A stretch of 64,000 nt of DNA from an uncultured Treponema sp. (GTDB lineage Bacteria; Spirochaetota; Spirochaetia; Treponematales; Treponemataceae). The stretch lies in NCBI GenBank assembly GCA_937877515.1, contig CALFIX010000034.1:25183-89182 (forward strand). Reading direction: 5' to 3'. Positions 40,507 to 50,143 of the stretch are shown one piece after another (positions within the stretch are counted from its first letter, which is position 1; the number at the start of each line of letters is the position of its first letter). The translations under genes were made by a program, and so were the position numbers. The notes beneath the pieces were generated by a model that was not told the origin of the DNA, searched no databases, and saw only the letters and a list, made by a program, of their open reading frames with translations.

Positions 40507-41289
40507 ATGTCTAACACTTATACAGGGTTTCACGCAGTAGAAGAAAAAGTCCGTAAAGCATTGGAGGGTTCAAAACAACATGACTCTTCGCTTAGCGGAC
40601 TTACAGTTTATTACTCAAAACCCGGTCCACGAATAAAAAAAATCCTCACTCAGGCAAAAGAAGCCGGCATAAAAATTACAGAAACTGATGAAAAAACATT
40701 AGACGCTTTGGTTTCTAAATTGCCGTCTCAAGAAAAAGACCATAGAGGTATAGTTCTTGTTGCAGAAAACGAAAAGGCAAGAGAAAAAAACACAGTTCAA
40801 TTAGACCAATGGCTAAAAGAATGTCCGCAAAAGGCTACAGTTTTAATTTTGGACAGCGTTACTGACCCTCACAATGTGGGAGCAATTTTAAGAAGTGCAG
40901 ATCAGTTTGGAGCAGATCTTGTAATTCTTCCAGAAAGAAGAAGTGCTTCTAAAGTTGCAGAAAATGACATTATAGCCCGAACAAGTGCGGGAGCAAGTAG
41001 CTGGGTAAACATTGCAGTCGTAACAAATCTTGTGAGAGCTGCCCAAATGCTAAAAGAAAACGGCTTCTGGATTTACGGGGCAGATGCAGACGGAGAAAGC
41101 TTACAGACAAACATCTTTGCACCTAAAACTTGTATAGTTATGGGAAGCGAAGGCAGCGGAATTGCACACCTCCTGGAAAAGCAATGTGACTCCATAGTTT
41201 CTATTCCTACATGCGGAAAAATTGACAGCCTTAACGTAAGCGTTGCTTCTGGGGTTCTCTTATACGAAAGATACAGACAGACCCTGTAA
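40507..41289 (+). CDS. RlmB/TrmH-type 2'-O-methyltransferase (SPOUT)
   Basis: The 260-residue protein has a small N-terminal substrate-binding domain (residues 1-95, starting GFHAVEEKVRKAL) and a SpoU catalytic domain. Its three signature blocks are ILDSVTDPHNVGAILRSADQF, CIVMGSEGSGIAHLL and IPTCGKIDSLNVSVASGVLLYE. It methylates ribose 2'-OH in rRNA or tRNA using SAM bound in a trefoil knot. RlmB (23S rRNA G2251) is the likeliest identity, but TrmH-like tRNA activity is not excluded. Confidence 0.87.
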   Translation: MSNTYTGFHAVEEKVRKALEGSKQHDSSLSGLTVYYSKPGPRIKKILTQAKEAGIKITETDEKTLDALVSKLPSQEKDHRGIVLVAENEKAREKNTVQLDQWLKECPQKATVLILDSVTDPHNVGAILRSADQFGADLVILPERRSASKVAENDIIARTSAGASSWVNIAVVTNLVRAAQMLKENGFWIYGADADGESLQTNIFAPKTCIVMGSEGSGIAHLLEKQCDSIVSIPTCGKIDSLNVSVASGVLLYERYRQTL

Positions 41290-41316
41290 CCCTCTTATTT
41301 TTCCGTTTCGCTACAT

Positions 41317-41345
41317 TTGACTATCTTCCTAAAGCTTGATAATAT
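41317..41345 (+). promoter_or_regulatory. Leaderless-type promoter of ptsI
   Basis: TTGACT (41317-41322), a 17-nt spacer and TAATAT (41340-41345), then six nucleotides to the ATG at 41352. Confidence 0.55.
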
Positions 41346-41351
41346 ATAAGA

Positions 41352-43064
41352 ATGAATTCGATTCTAGGATTTTCTGCATCCGGTGGAATGGGAATAGGAA
41401 AAGCATTTATCTTACCGGAAACTCAGGCACCTGTCATAGAAGAAAAAAATATATCACAGGATGATGTTGCACGCGAATGGAAGCGCTTTGATGATGCATG
41501 CTCAGAAGTTCAGGAATCAATAGAAAGTCATTTATCTACACTTACGCAGGAAAACGTTCAGAGGGCAATTTTTGAGACAAACCTTCTTATGCTCACTGAT
41601 CAAATCTTTATAAAAGAAGTAAAAGATTCAATAGAAAAAAATCTAAAAAATCTGGAATTTACTTTACAAATAAAAGTAAAAGAGTACGCAGAGCGCCTTA
41701 GAAAAAGTAATAACGACTTTCTTGCAGAAAGAGCTAAAGACATAGAAGATGTTTTTGGCCGTGTAATGAATGTTGTTTTAAACTACAAGCCTTTTAATAT
41801 AGAAGACATTCCAGATGGAAGTGTTATTGTTGCCCGCAATATGAAAACCAGCGACACGATGATTCTTTCCAAACGTAAAATTGCAGGTCTGGCCCTTACA
41901 GAAGGCGGTATTTCCAGTCATGTTGCAATTTTAGCAAAGAGTTACGGAATTCCTGCTGTTATGGGACTGGACAATATTACATCTCACATACATCAGGATG
42001 ATGAAGTAATTGTAGACGGGGTTTTAGGGCAAGTAATTATAAATCCAGATAACGCAACCCGAAGCGAATATCAAATAAGAATAACAGCAGAAGCAAGATA
42101 TGACGAGAAGCTTAAAAAGTTTAAGAACTTAAAAGCTACAACAGAAGATGGAACAGAATTTAATCTTTACGCCAACATTGGAACTCCAGAAGAAGCAGAA
42201 CTTGCGTTAGAAGAAGGTGCAGACGGCATAGGTCTTTTTAGAACGGAATTCTTATTCATGAATGCACTTCAAAAGCAAAAGGATGAGGGGTCAAACACAC
42301 CTTTTGGCTCTAGTGTTTCTGAAGAAATTCAATTTGAAGCTTATAAACATGTTTTAGAAGTAATGGGCAACAGGCCTGTTACTATAAGAACGCTGGACGC
42401 AGGCGGAGATAAGCTTGTAAGAATGGACGAAATTCCAAATCTTACAGAAAAAAATCCTCTTATGGGTCTACGAGCTATAAGACTTTCTATGTTCTACCCA
42501 AAGGTTTTTAGAACGCAGCTCAGAGCATTATACAGAGCAAGTGTATACGGAAACCTTCGCATAATGATTCCTTTAATAACAGATGTATCTCAAGTAGAAA
42601 CAGCTTTAGGAATTGCCCGCGGAGTTAGGGAAAGCCTTAGGTCAGAAGGAATTCCCATTAACGAAAACGTTCCTATTGGAGTAATGATAGAGACTGCCGC
42701 AGCTGCAATCTGTTCAGACTGCCTTGCTCCTCACAGCGCGTTCTTTTCATTGGGAACAAATGACCTTACGCAGTACACAATCGGTATAGATAGAGAAAAT
42801 CCTGCAGTTGCACCACTCTACAATGAATTCCACTTAGCCGTCCTGCGAATGATAGAACTTACAATCCACAATGCCAAAAAGGCAGACATTCCAATTTCTG
42901 TCTGCGGAGAAATGGCAGGAAGAAAAGAAAGTGCAATTATTTTAGCAGGAATGGGTATAAGAAATCTTAGCATGACGGCAAAACAGATTCCTATCATAAA
43001 AGAGACACTTTCTCAGTTTACAATTCAGGAGCTGGAAAATATTTCTAGCCGCTCACTTTATTAA
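41352..43064 (+). CDS. ptsI: Phosphoenolpyruvate-protein phosphotransferase (enzyme I)
   Basis: The 570-residue enzyme I has an N-terminal helical HPr-binding domain, the phospho-histidine domain with H190 in GGISSHVAILAKSYGIPAVMG, and a C-terminal PEP-binding barrel (IRTLDAGGDK, MIETAAAAICSD, FFSLGTNDLTQYTIGIDREN, SVCGEMAG with the active-site Cys). It passes phosphate from PEP to HPr. No HPr or sugar enzyme II is in the window, so it may serve a regulatory phosphorelay as in other spirochaetes (inference). Its promoter puts transcription start on the ATG. Confidence 0.94.
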   Translation: MNSILGFSASGGMGIGKAFILPETQAPVIEEKNISQDDVAREWKRFDDACSEVQESIESHLSTLTQENVQRAIFETNLLMLTDQIFIKEVKDSIEKNLKNLEFTLQIKVKEYAERLRKSNNDFLAERAKDIEDVFGRVMNVVLNYKPFNIEDIPDGSVIVARNMKTSDTMILSKRKIAGLALTEGGISSHVAILAKSYGIPAVMGLDNITSHIHQDDEVIVDGVLGQVIINPDNATRSEYQIRITAEARYDEKLKKFKNLKATTEDGTEFNLYANIGTPEEAELALEEGADGIGLFRTEFLFMNALQKQKDEGSNTPFGSSVSEEIQFEAYKHVLEVMGNRPVTIRTLDAGGDKLVRMDEIPNLTEKNPLMGLRAIRLSMFYPKVFRTQLRALYRASVYGNLRIMIPLITDVSQVETALGIARGVRESLRSEGIPINENVPIGVMIETAAAAICSDCLAPHSAFFSLGTNDLTQYTIGIDRENPAVAPLYNEFHLAVLRMIELTIHNAKKADIPISVCGEMAGRKESAIILAGMGIRNLSMTAKQIPIIKETLSQFTIQELENISSRSLY

Positions 43065-43102
43065 AACACAACTCTGACAAAAGAGTTTATGCCGGAGAAA
43101 TT

Positions 43103-44638
43103 ATGAAAGCCAAGAAGAAAAAACCAGACTTTTCCAAACCAAAGCCTGTAAAGGAAGAAATTAACGAAGACTTACAAGAAGCTGCCAAAGCTGTCGAAGA
43201 CTCTAGCTGTATTGAAGAAGAAACAATAAAAAGCGAAAGAAAAACTTATACACAGAAATTCTTTCCTGATAAAATTTATTCTAACTTACCGCTTCTTGTT
43301 ATTGCAGGACGCCCAAACGTTGGGAAAAGTACACTCTTTAATGCACTAACTCATACAAACAGAGCCATCACAGACCCTACTCCAGGTGTTACCCGAGACC
43401 CAGTAGAAGGCACATGCTTTATAAAAGGCATGCCTGTAAAGCTTATGGACACCGGCGGTTACAAGCTTACCCGTGACGCAAAAAGCCGGGAAAGCGAAAT
43501 GGACGATTTAGTTGTTGCAAAAACGGTAGAAATGCTGGAAAAAGCAGACCGTATTCTTTTACTTTTAGATGCAACAGAAATTACAGCAGAAGACGAAGAA
43601 CTTATAGAACGTTTAAGATGTTACTCTGACAAACTTATTGCAGCGGTAAATAAAACTGAAGGCGGTAAAAACTCTGGTCTTGCTTACAACTACATGCAGT
43701 TTGGTTTTAAAAACATTCTTCCAATTTCTGCACGTCACGGAGATAATATTCCAGAACTAGAAGATATGCTTATAGAGGGGTTAGATTTTAGCAAAGTTAA
43801 AGAGGGAGAAGAAGAAAAACCTATACGAATTGCAATTCTTGGAAAACCAAACACAGGTAAAAGTACTCTAAGTAATGTATTAACTCATTCAGAAGCAAGT
43901 ATTGTAAGTGACTACGCAGGAACAACACGCGATGTTGTAGAAGGTAACTTTAAATTTAACGGTCACGACATACAAATTTTAGACACCGCAGGTATCAGAC
44001 GCAAAAAGAAGGTTACAGAAAACGTAGAATACTACTCTGTAAACAGAGCCATTAAGACATTAGACGAATGTGATATTGCCTTTATAATGATAGATGCGAA
44101 AGAAGGTTTGAGCGAACAGGACAAAAAAATTACTTCCCTTGCATTTGAAAGAGGTCGTGGTGTTATTTTTGTATTCAACAAATGGGATACAATGGAAGAC
44201 CAAAGCGACAAAGCCATAAAAGCACTGAACGACTACATACATGTGATGTTCGGTCACATGAATTTTGCTCCAATACTTACGATCAGTGCAAAAGAAAAAA
44301 CAGGCATAAAAAAGCTTATGGAAAAAGCTTTAGAGCTTTATGAACAGCTTACACGTAAAGTTGATACAGCAAGTGTTAACATGGCACTGCAGGACTGGCT
44401 CGAAAAATATCCGCCGCCAGCTACAAAAGCCATTCACTTTAAGGTACGGTACATCACACAGACAAGTGTAAATCCGGTAAACTTTTTAATTTTTGCAACA
44501 AGGCCAGACAATGTACCTCAAACTTATGTTTCTTACCTGAAGAACCGCATAAGAGAGGACTTAGGTTTTGACCAGATTCCTGTGCAGATAGAAATGAAAG
44601 CAAGCCGCCAGAAATGGCAGGACCGCGAAAAAGAATAA
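43103..44638 (+). CDS. der: Ribosome-assembly GTPase Der (EngA)
   Basis: The 511-residue protein has tandem GTPase domains, with P-loops GRPNVGKST (about residue 73) and GKPNTGKST (about 251), DxxG motifs LMDTGGYKL and ILDTAGIRR, NKxD-type guanine motifs AVNKTEG and VFNKWDT, and a C-terminal KH-like domain. It matures the 50S subunit. It has an unusual N-terminal extension of about 60 charged residues (MKAKKKKPDFSKPKPVKEE). The first domain's guanine motif ends in Glu instead of Asp (NKTE). GGAG precedes the start. It begins 38 nt after ptsI. Confidence 0.94.
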   Translation: MKAKKKKPDFSKPKPVKEEINEDLQEAAKAVEDSSCIEEETIKSERKTYTQKFFPDKIYSNLPLLVIAGRPNVGKSTLFNALTHTNRAITDPTPGVTRDPVEGTCFIKGMPVKLMDTGGYKLTRDAKSRESEMDDLVVAKTVEMLEKADRILLLLDATEITAEDEELIERLRCYSDKLIAAVNKTEGGKNSGLAYNYMQFGFKNILPISARHGDNIPELEDMLIEGLDFSKVKEGEEEKPIRIAILGKPNTGKSTLSNVLTHSEASIVSDYAGTTRDVVEGNFKFNGHDIQILDTAGIRRKKKVTENVEYYSVNRAIKTLDECDIAFIMIDAKEGLSEQDKKITSLAFERGRGVIFVFNKWDTMEDQSDKAIKALNDYIHVMFGHMNFAPILTISAKEKTGIKKLMEKALELYEQLTRKVDTASVNMALQDWLEKYPPPATKAIHFKVRYITQTSVNPVNFLIFATRPDNVPQTYVSYLKNRIREDLGFDQIPVQIEMKASRQKWQDREKE

Positions 44639-44639
44639 A

Positions 44640-45017
44640 ATGGCTCAATACTCTATTGGTGAAATAGTAGAACTCACTGGTATAAAACCTTATGTCTTAC
44701 GGTATTGGGAAGAAGTAATACCATGCTTTTCTCCACGTAAAGACACAGGCGGACGAAGAGTATACACTCAGAGAGATCTGGATATGATAAAGCGCTTAAA
44801 GTATCTCATATACACAGAGCGGTACACCATAGACGGAGCAAGAAAACAAATCATAGAAGAATCAGAAGCTTTAGAAGAAAAAGCAGTTGCTGTGCAGGCT
44901 TTGCACGAAATTAGAAGTGAACTTAGCGAACTTTATCTTATGCTAAAAAAAACTGGCCAAAAACACTCGTCTCAAAAAATATCTTCAGGCAAAATTTCAG
45001 GAGACAGTTCTAAATGA
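44640..45017 (+). CDS. MerR-family transcriptional regulator
   Basis: A 125-residue protein with an N-terminal MerR winged helix (SIGEIVELTGIKPYVLRYWEEV, then GGRRVYTQRDLDMIKRLKYLIY) and a coiled-coil dimer helix (about residues 72-105). The short Ser/Lys-rich tail lacks metal-binding cysteines. It resembles the short MerR group found in many bacteria beside housekeeping genes. Targets unknown. It starts one base after der ends and overlaps the next gene by 4 nt, so the three are co-translated. Confidence 0.87.
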   Translation: MAQYSIGEIVELTGIKPYVLRYWEEVIPCFSPRKDTGGRRVYTQRDLDMIKRLKYLIYTERYTIDGARKQIIEESEALEEKAVAVQALHEIRSELSELYLMLKKTGQKHSSQKISSGKISGDSSK

Positions 45018-46375
45018 AAAATTCAGACAAAGCAGAACTTACCTGGTATGAAGAAAAAGCAGGCGTAAATAAAAAGCAGAAACTCAGCCGCCAGAAGGAA
45101 AGACTTTTAAGAGAAGAAAAATTTTCTAAAAAAATAAAGGCAAAGCAGAACGCCCCAAAAGAAAATCATAAAAATCCTAAAACAAAAAACACTCAAAAGC
45201 ACACACAGCTTTATGTGCAGAGTCTTGGCTCCCTCTTTAACACCAATGAATTACCAAAAGAGTCTAAAGAAATACTAGAAAACTTTGATAAAATAATTTC
45301 TTCAAGCCACCCACTAAACTCAAAACAAAAAGCTGTATTACCTCAAAAAATTTTAGAGCTAAGCAAAAGCCTTACAAGCGAAAGAGGTTCCCGTCGTTTA
45401 GGTTACATGAATCAAACAGAAACCTTAAGTGCATATACTCATTATTTTTTATGGTGGAATCTTGTACGCCTAACACGATTATTCATCAATTTACCTCAAA
45501 GCTTTTTTACTCTACCACAAGATTCTATTTGCTTAGACATAGGAAGTGGACCTCTTACAATACCGCTTGCACTTTTTATTGCTCGTCCAGAATTAAGAAA
45601 ATTAAAACTTACATGGTATTGCATGGATATTTCTAAAGAAGCCTTAAATATAGGCGAAGACATATTTTTAACCGTAGCAAGCAAACTGGAATGCGACCCC
45701 TGGAAAATTATAAAAGTAAAGGGAGAATTTGGCTCCCCGATAAAAGAAAAGGCAAATCTAATTACTTGCGGAAACATGTTTAACGAAGCTTTTGACGCAC
45801 AGGAAAATCTTTTACCGCCAGAAGCACTTGCCAAAAGATATTTGGAAAAACTTTTAGCATACTCTGACAAAAAAGAGTCCCCTCATCTTTTAATAGTTGA
45901 GCCGGGAGAACGGCACTCTGCACGCTTTATAAGCCTTTTACGCGACGCATTACTTAGAAAAGACTTTACACCTGTTTCTCCATGCACACATTGCGGGCTT
46001 TGTCCCATGGAAGGCAAAAAAGGTGGTAAATGGTGCAACTATGCCTTCAGCACAGAAAATGCTCCACTAGGGCTAAAAAAACTTTCAGAAGCTTCTCACC
46101 TACCAAAAGAAAGAGCTGTTCTTTCTTTTATAGCAGGCATGCCAAAGCTTTCCGAGACAGAGAAAGAAGATTCTTCCCTAACATTCAGAATTGCATCTGA
46201 CCCAATAAAGCTTCCCGGGTACCGCACAGGCTACTACGCATGTTCCAGCAAAGGACTTTTACTTGTAATGACAGAAGACAAGCTGAATTCCGGAGAGGCT
46301 TATTCAATAGAAAAAGAACCCAACCTTTACAGAACAGACAAAAAATCTGGAGCTTTAATTTTAGAGCTGGATTAA
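45014..46375 (+). CDS. Rsm22-like ribosome-associated methyltransferase
   Basis: The 453-residue protein has a basic, Lys-rich N-terminal tail (about 1-65), a helical region with RGSRRLGYMNQTETLSAYTHYF, a SAM-fold core (ICLDIGSGPLTIPLALF, WYCMDISKEAL) and a cysteine cluster CTHCGLCPMEGKKGGKWC near residue 317. This is the pattern of the Rsm22/Met-22 family, which acts on the small ribosomal subunit and carries an Fe-S cluster on these cysteines in characterised members. The start overlaps the MerR gene (ATGA). Confidence 0.82.
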   Translation: MKNSDKAELTWYEEKAGVNKKQKLSRQKERLLREEKFSKKIKAKQNAPKENHKNPKTKNTQKHTQLYVQSLGSLFNTNELPKESKEILENFDKIISSSHPLNSKQKAVLPQKILELSKSLTSERGSRRLGYMNQTETLSAYTHYFLWWNLVRLTRLFINLPQSFFTLPQDSICLDIGSGPLTIPLALFIARPELRKLKLTWYCMDISKEALNIGEDIFLTVASKLECDPWKIIKVKGEFGSPIKEKANLITCGNMFNEAFDAQENLLPPEALAKRYLEKLLAYSDKKESPHLLIVEPGERHSARFISLLRDALLRKDFTPVSPCTHCGLCPMEGKKGGKWCNYAFSTENAPLGLKKLSEASHLPKERAVLSFIAGMPKLSETEKEDSSLTFRIASDPIKLPGYRTGYYACSSKGLLLVMTEDKLNSGEAYSIEKEPNLYRTDKKSGALILELD

Positions 46376-46450
46376 AGCTCTTTACACCTAACGCTTCCGT
46401 TTGCTTAAAGTGCACAAAAGTTATACAATGCTAACATAACGGAGGTTTAA

Positions 46451-48187
46451 ATGAAAAACAAGACATACAGTCGTTATGCTTTTATTTTTGCATGTTCTAT
46501 TTTAGCACTATTTGCTTCATGTTCAAAAAATTCAGTTCAGTTACAAGATGGAACTTTTACAGGAACAGGCGAAGGTCGGAACGGGAACATTGAAGTTTCT
46601 ATCACTGTAGAAAATGGTCGAATAACAGATGCAAAAGTTTTAAATGAAATGGAAACTCCTGACATTGGTTTTCCTGCAGAAGAACCTATTTTAACTCAAT
46701 TCATACAAGACGGTTCTACAAAAGATATTGATGTTGTAAGTGGAGCAACGCTTACCTCCAATGCAATGCTTGACGCATTAGACATGGCAACAGATAAAGC
46801 TAAAGGAAAGGAAAAAACTTCTCAAAGTTACACTGACACGTCCTGCGACATAGTAATAATCGGAGCAGGAGGAGCAGGTCTTGTTGCTGCAACAGAAAGC
46901 GCAAACAAAGGAGCAAAAGTTATAGTCTTAGAAAAAATGGGCATTGTCGGAGGAAACACAAATTCTTCTACAGGTGGAATAAACGCTTCTTACACAAAAG
47001 AACAGGAAAGACTTGGAATAAAAGACAGTAAGGAAGTTTTTTTTGAAGACACCATGAAAGGCGGTAAATATTTAAATGACCCAGAATTAGTTCATACCTT
47101 AGTAGATAATTCAAAGGCAACTGTTGAATGGCTTGAGTCCGACTTAATAGGAGCAGATTTAACAGACGTCGGCATTTTTGGTGGAGCTACAAATAAACGC
47201 ATTCACAGACCGCAGGGAGGAGGAGCAATAGGAGCTCATCTTGTTCCTCTTCTTTACAATGCAGCGGTTAAACAAGGAGCAGATATTCGCTTAAAAAATA
47301 AAGTAACGGATATTTTAAAAGCTGAAGATGGCAGCGCTTGTGGAGTTCGCGTTAATTACGAAGGAAGTGAATATACTATAAAAGCCAAGGCTGTAATTAT
47401 AGCAAGCGGTGGTTTTGGAGCAAACCCAGAGATGGTTGCAAAATACAATCCTGAATTAAAAGGCTTTGGAACCACAAACCACAAGGGTGCTACAGGGGAT
47501 GCCTTCAAAATGGTAGAAAAATTCGACGCATCTCTTACACAGATGGAGCAGATCCAAACACATCCAACAGTTGTTCCTTCCAGCGGAACAATGATTACAG
47601 AAGCCGTTCGTGGTAATGGTGCAATTTTAGTCAGTCGCAGCGGCAAACGCTTTGTAGACGAAATGGAAACTCGCGACGTAGTTTCTAAAGCAGTCCTTGA
47701 ACAACCCGGAGCCACTGCATTTTTAGTCTTTGACCAGAATGTCAGAAACTCTCTAAAAGCCATAGAAAGTTATGCAAAAGCCGGATTTATGAAACAAGCA
47801 GAAACTCCAGAACTTTTAGCCAAGCAGCTTGGGATAGATGAAAAATCTTTTGCACAAACCTTAGAGCGGTACAATGGTTTTGTAGCTTCAAAAAATGATG
47901 AAGATTTTGCCCGCAATGTAAACAGCATGGAAAGAAGTTTAACAGCTGCACCTTACTATGCAATAGAAATTCTTCCTGCAATCCATCACACGATGGGTGG
48001 CTTAAAGATAAACAGCAAAGCGGAAGTTCAAAATAAAAACGGCAAAAGCATTCCTGGTCTTTTTGCAGCTGGAGAAGTTACAGGCGGTGTTCATGGAGCG
48101 AATCGTCTTGGCGGAAATGCAGTTGCAGACATTTGTGTATTTGGAAAAATTGCTGCCGACAGTGCATTAGACTATATTTCAAAATAA
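46451..48187 (+). CDS. Fumarate-reductase-type flavoprotein lipoprotein (FMN + FAD domains)
   Basis: The 578-residue lipoprotein (lipobox LFASCSK) has an FMN-binding domain (about 30-120, with VVSGATLTSNAML for covalent FMN) fused to a flavocytochrome-c-type FAD domain (about 130-578, DIVIIGAGGAGLVAATES). Residues of the Shewanella Fcc3 active site are all present: MEQIQTHPT, MITEAVRGNGAIL, R408 in METRDVVSK (proton donor by alignment), AIHHTMGGL and GANRLGGNA. It lacks the haem domain. It probably reduces fumarate, or a related enoate such as urocanate, outside the cytoplasmic membrane as an electron sink. CGGAGG precedes the start, and a TACAAT -10 overlaps a near-match to the TTAG-N6-CTAA operator. 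Confidence 0.88.
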   Translation: MKNKTYSRYAFIFACSILALFASCSKNSVQLQDGTFTGTGEGRNGNIEVSITVENGRITDAKVLNEMETPDIGFPAEEPILTQFIQDGSTKDIDVVSGATLTSNAMLDALDMATDKAKGKEKTSQSYTDTSCDIVIIGAGGAGLVAATESANKGAKVIVLEKMGIVGGNTNSSTGGINASYTKEQERLGIKDSKEVFFEDTMKGGKYLNDPELVHTLVDNSKATVEWLESDLIGADLTDVGIFGGATNKRIHRPQGGGAIGAHLVPLLYNAAVKQGADIRLKNKVTDILKAEDGSACGVRVNYEGSEYTIKAKAVIIASGGFGANPEMVAKYNPELKGFGTTNHKGATGDAFKMVEKFDASLTQMEQIQTHPTVVPSSGTMITEAVRGNGAILVSRSGKRFVDEMETRDVVSKAVLEQPGATAFLVFDQNVRNSLKAIESYAKAGFMKQAETPELLAKQLGIDEKSFAQTLERYNGFVASKNDEDFARNVNSMERSLTAAPYYAIEILPAIHHTMGGLKINSKAEVQNKNGKSIPGLFAAGEVTGGVHGANRLGGNAVADICVFGKIAADSALDYISK

Positions 48188-48193
48188 AAAAAA

Positions 48194-48228
48194 GGAATGC
48201 CTGATAAGTAAGTCTTACCAGACATTCC
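48194..48228. terminator. Bidirectional terminator
   Basis: GGAATGCCTG (48194-48203) pairs with CAGACATTCC (48219-48228), with one internal mismatch, flanked by an A-run and TTTT. It separates convergent genes ending at 48187 and 48258. Confidence 0.8.
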
Positions 48229-48257
48229 CTTTTCAACAGTAAGCAATAAAAATCCTT

Positions 48258-48938
48258 TTAGTTATTCTTTATTTCTCTAGCAAACTTTCCATGTTCTAAA
48301 ACAATAGTTCTCTGTGCAAAGGCTGCAACTTCCGGAGCATGGGTTACAACAATTATCGTTCGACCTTCTTTATGAAGCTGCTTAAAAATATCTATCACTA
48401 GATTTTCATTTGCCTCATCTAAGTTTCCTGTCGGTTCATCAGCTAGAATAAGCTGAGGTTGATTTATTAAGGCACGAGCAATACAAACTCTCTGCTGTTC
48501 TCCACCACTCAGCTCATGAGGTAAGTGTCTTGCCCTCTCCTTTAGTCCCACTCTTTCTAGGGCCTCTAAGGCTTCTTTTTCATCAGGCATGCTGTGGTAA
48601 TACTGGCTTACCATTACGTTTTCTACAGCCGTCAGATAATTTACTAAATGAAACTGCTGAAAAACAAGACCAATCTTATCTCTACGAATCTCTGTTAAAT
48701 GAGATGAACTTTCATGAGCAATATTTTTTCCATCTAAAAACACTTCGCCGCTTGTAGGTTTATCCATGCAGCCTATTATGTTCATCATGGTACTTTTTCC
48801 ACTGCCACTTGGTCCCATAATAGCAACCCATTCACCTTTCTCTACGCTAAGGCTTACATTATGCAATGCAGCAACATCTACATCACCCATCTTATAAATC
48901 TTAGAAATATCTTTTACTTCTAACAATGCCATATTCAT
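48258..48938 (-). CDS. ABC transporter ATP-binding protein (LolD/MacB type) of the iron locus
   Basis: A 226-residue ATPase with Walker A GPSGSGKSTMMN (about residue 40), Q-loop VFQQFHLV, signature LSGGEQQR, Walker B LILADEPTGNLD and the switch His in VVTHAPEV. It belongs to the MacB/LolD group that drives FtsX-type permeases by mechanotransmission rather than channel transport. Two such permeases lie directly upstream. The order FTR1-P19-DUF2318-permease-permease-ATPase matches the P19 iron-uptake locus known from Campylobacter. It is the last gene of the minus-strand operon. Confidence 0.88.
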   Translation of the reverse strand: MNMALLEVKDISKIYKMGDVDVAALHNVSLSVEKGEWVAIMGPSGSGKSTMMNIIGCMDKPTSGEVFLDGKNIAHESSSHLTEIRRDKIGLVFQQFHLVNYLTAVENVMVSQYYHSMPDEKEALEALERVGLKERARHLPHELSGGEQQRVCIARALINQPQLILADEPTGNLDEANENLVIDIFKQLHKEGRTIIVVTHAPEVAAFAQRTIVLEHGKFAREIKNN

Positions 48939-48982
48939 TCTCCTAGACTAAATCAAAAAAGTAACGCCATAAGGAGGCGCTT

Positions 48983-50116
48983 TTATTCTCCTCGTAAAAC
49001 AATTACAGGGTCTACAGTTGTCGCACTTTTTACAGGAATAAGACAAGCAAGTGCCGTTATTACTACAGAAACAATTATTGTTATGGGAACAAGTCCCCAC
49101 TGAAAAGAAATGCTTCTTGCAAAAACATTTACACTTACAATTTCTGCAAAGATAAATCCTAAAACTACTCCAAGAATTCCCCCAACAGCACCTAAGAAAA
49201 TACCTTCACCCAAAAACTCATCTACTACATTTTTATTTCCGGCACCTAAAGCTTTTTTTAGTCCAATCTCTTTTCTTCTTTCGGCAACAACAGCCATCAT
49301 TGTTGTAGCAACACACACCATAGTCAATACAAGCACAACAATTGTTACTATCCATACAAGGGACTGAAGCTTTGTTAAAACTGCCCCTTCTGAATTAGAA
49401 AGCCGTTTTAAAAGTTTTGGCGAAACTTCAGGAGCTTCTTCTGCCATAATATTTACTATATTTTCCAATTCTGCACCGCTTGCACTTACAGAACATTCAG
49501 CCACATCATATACCCCGGAATTTTTCATAAGGGAATTAAGTGCATTCAATTGCATAAAAATACACTCCTCTTCTGCACCTCCTGTTTGAACAATTCCGCA
49601 TACATAAGATGTAAAAGTAAAAGACTCTCCGTTTGAATCAACTCCTACTAAAGAAATTTTATCTCCGGCTTTTACGGCTACAGTCTGTGCAACAGTTTCT
49701 CCAAGTAGGACTTCATCTTCTTTTTTAGGCCAGTCCCCATTTACAAGCCAGTATGGACGGGTTTTCTTTATAGAGTCAAAATCAACTCCACCTGTCATAA
49801 AGGGAAGACGGTTTAATCTTAAAGTTTCATATCTAATTGCAGTTAATCCAACAAGTTTTTCTTTAGAAAGAAAAGACGTAGCTTTAATTAAAGCCTCTTC
49901 AGTTAAATCATCAGCTCCGTTACTTACAAGCATAACGTTTGCACCATAAGAACGGAATTCTTGTCCCATCTGACGAGGTACATCATAATAAATTGTAACA
50001 AGACCACTTAAAATGGTTGCACCGATTGCAACAGCCAAAAGAGCAACCAGCATTCTACTTCGGCGACGCATAAGAGAACTTGTTATCATTTTTAAGAAAA
50101 ATGCTTTCTTTGTCAT
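48983..50116 (-). CDS. FtsX/MacB-type ABC permease (second copy)
   Basis: The 377-residue protein has an N-terminal membrane helix (about residues 20-42), a large extracytoplasmic domain and three C-terminal helices with the FtsX block EIGLKKALGAGNKNVVDEFLGEG. It is a paralogue of the preceding permease, and the two may form a heterodimer with the ATPase encoded downstream. In the P19 locus context it likely helps move iron or electrons across the periplasm or inner membrane, but its exact role is not known. Confidence 0.85.
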   Translation of the reverse strand: MTKKAFFLKMITSSLMRRRSRMLVALLAVAIGATILSGLVTIYYDVPRQMGQEFRSYGANVMLVSNGADDLTEEALIKATSFLSKEKLVGLTAIRYETLRLNRLPFMTGGVDFDSIKKTRPYWLVNGDWPKKEDEVLLGETVAQTVAVKAGDKISLVGVDSNGESFTFTSYVCGIVQTGGAEEECIFMQLNALNSLMKNSGVYDVAECSVSASGAELENIVNIMAEEAPEVSPKLLKRLSNSEGAVLTKLQSLVWIVTIVVLVLTMVCVATTMMAVVAERRKEIGLKKALGAGNKNVVDEFLGEGIFLGAVGGILGVVLGFIFAEIVSVNVFARSISFQWGLVPITIIVSVVITALACLIPVKSATTVDPVIVLRGE

Positions 50117-50143
50117 TTTATTTTTCCTTAACTCAGCATCAAT

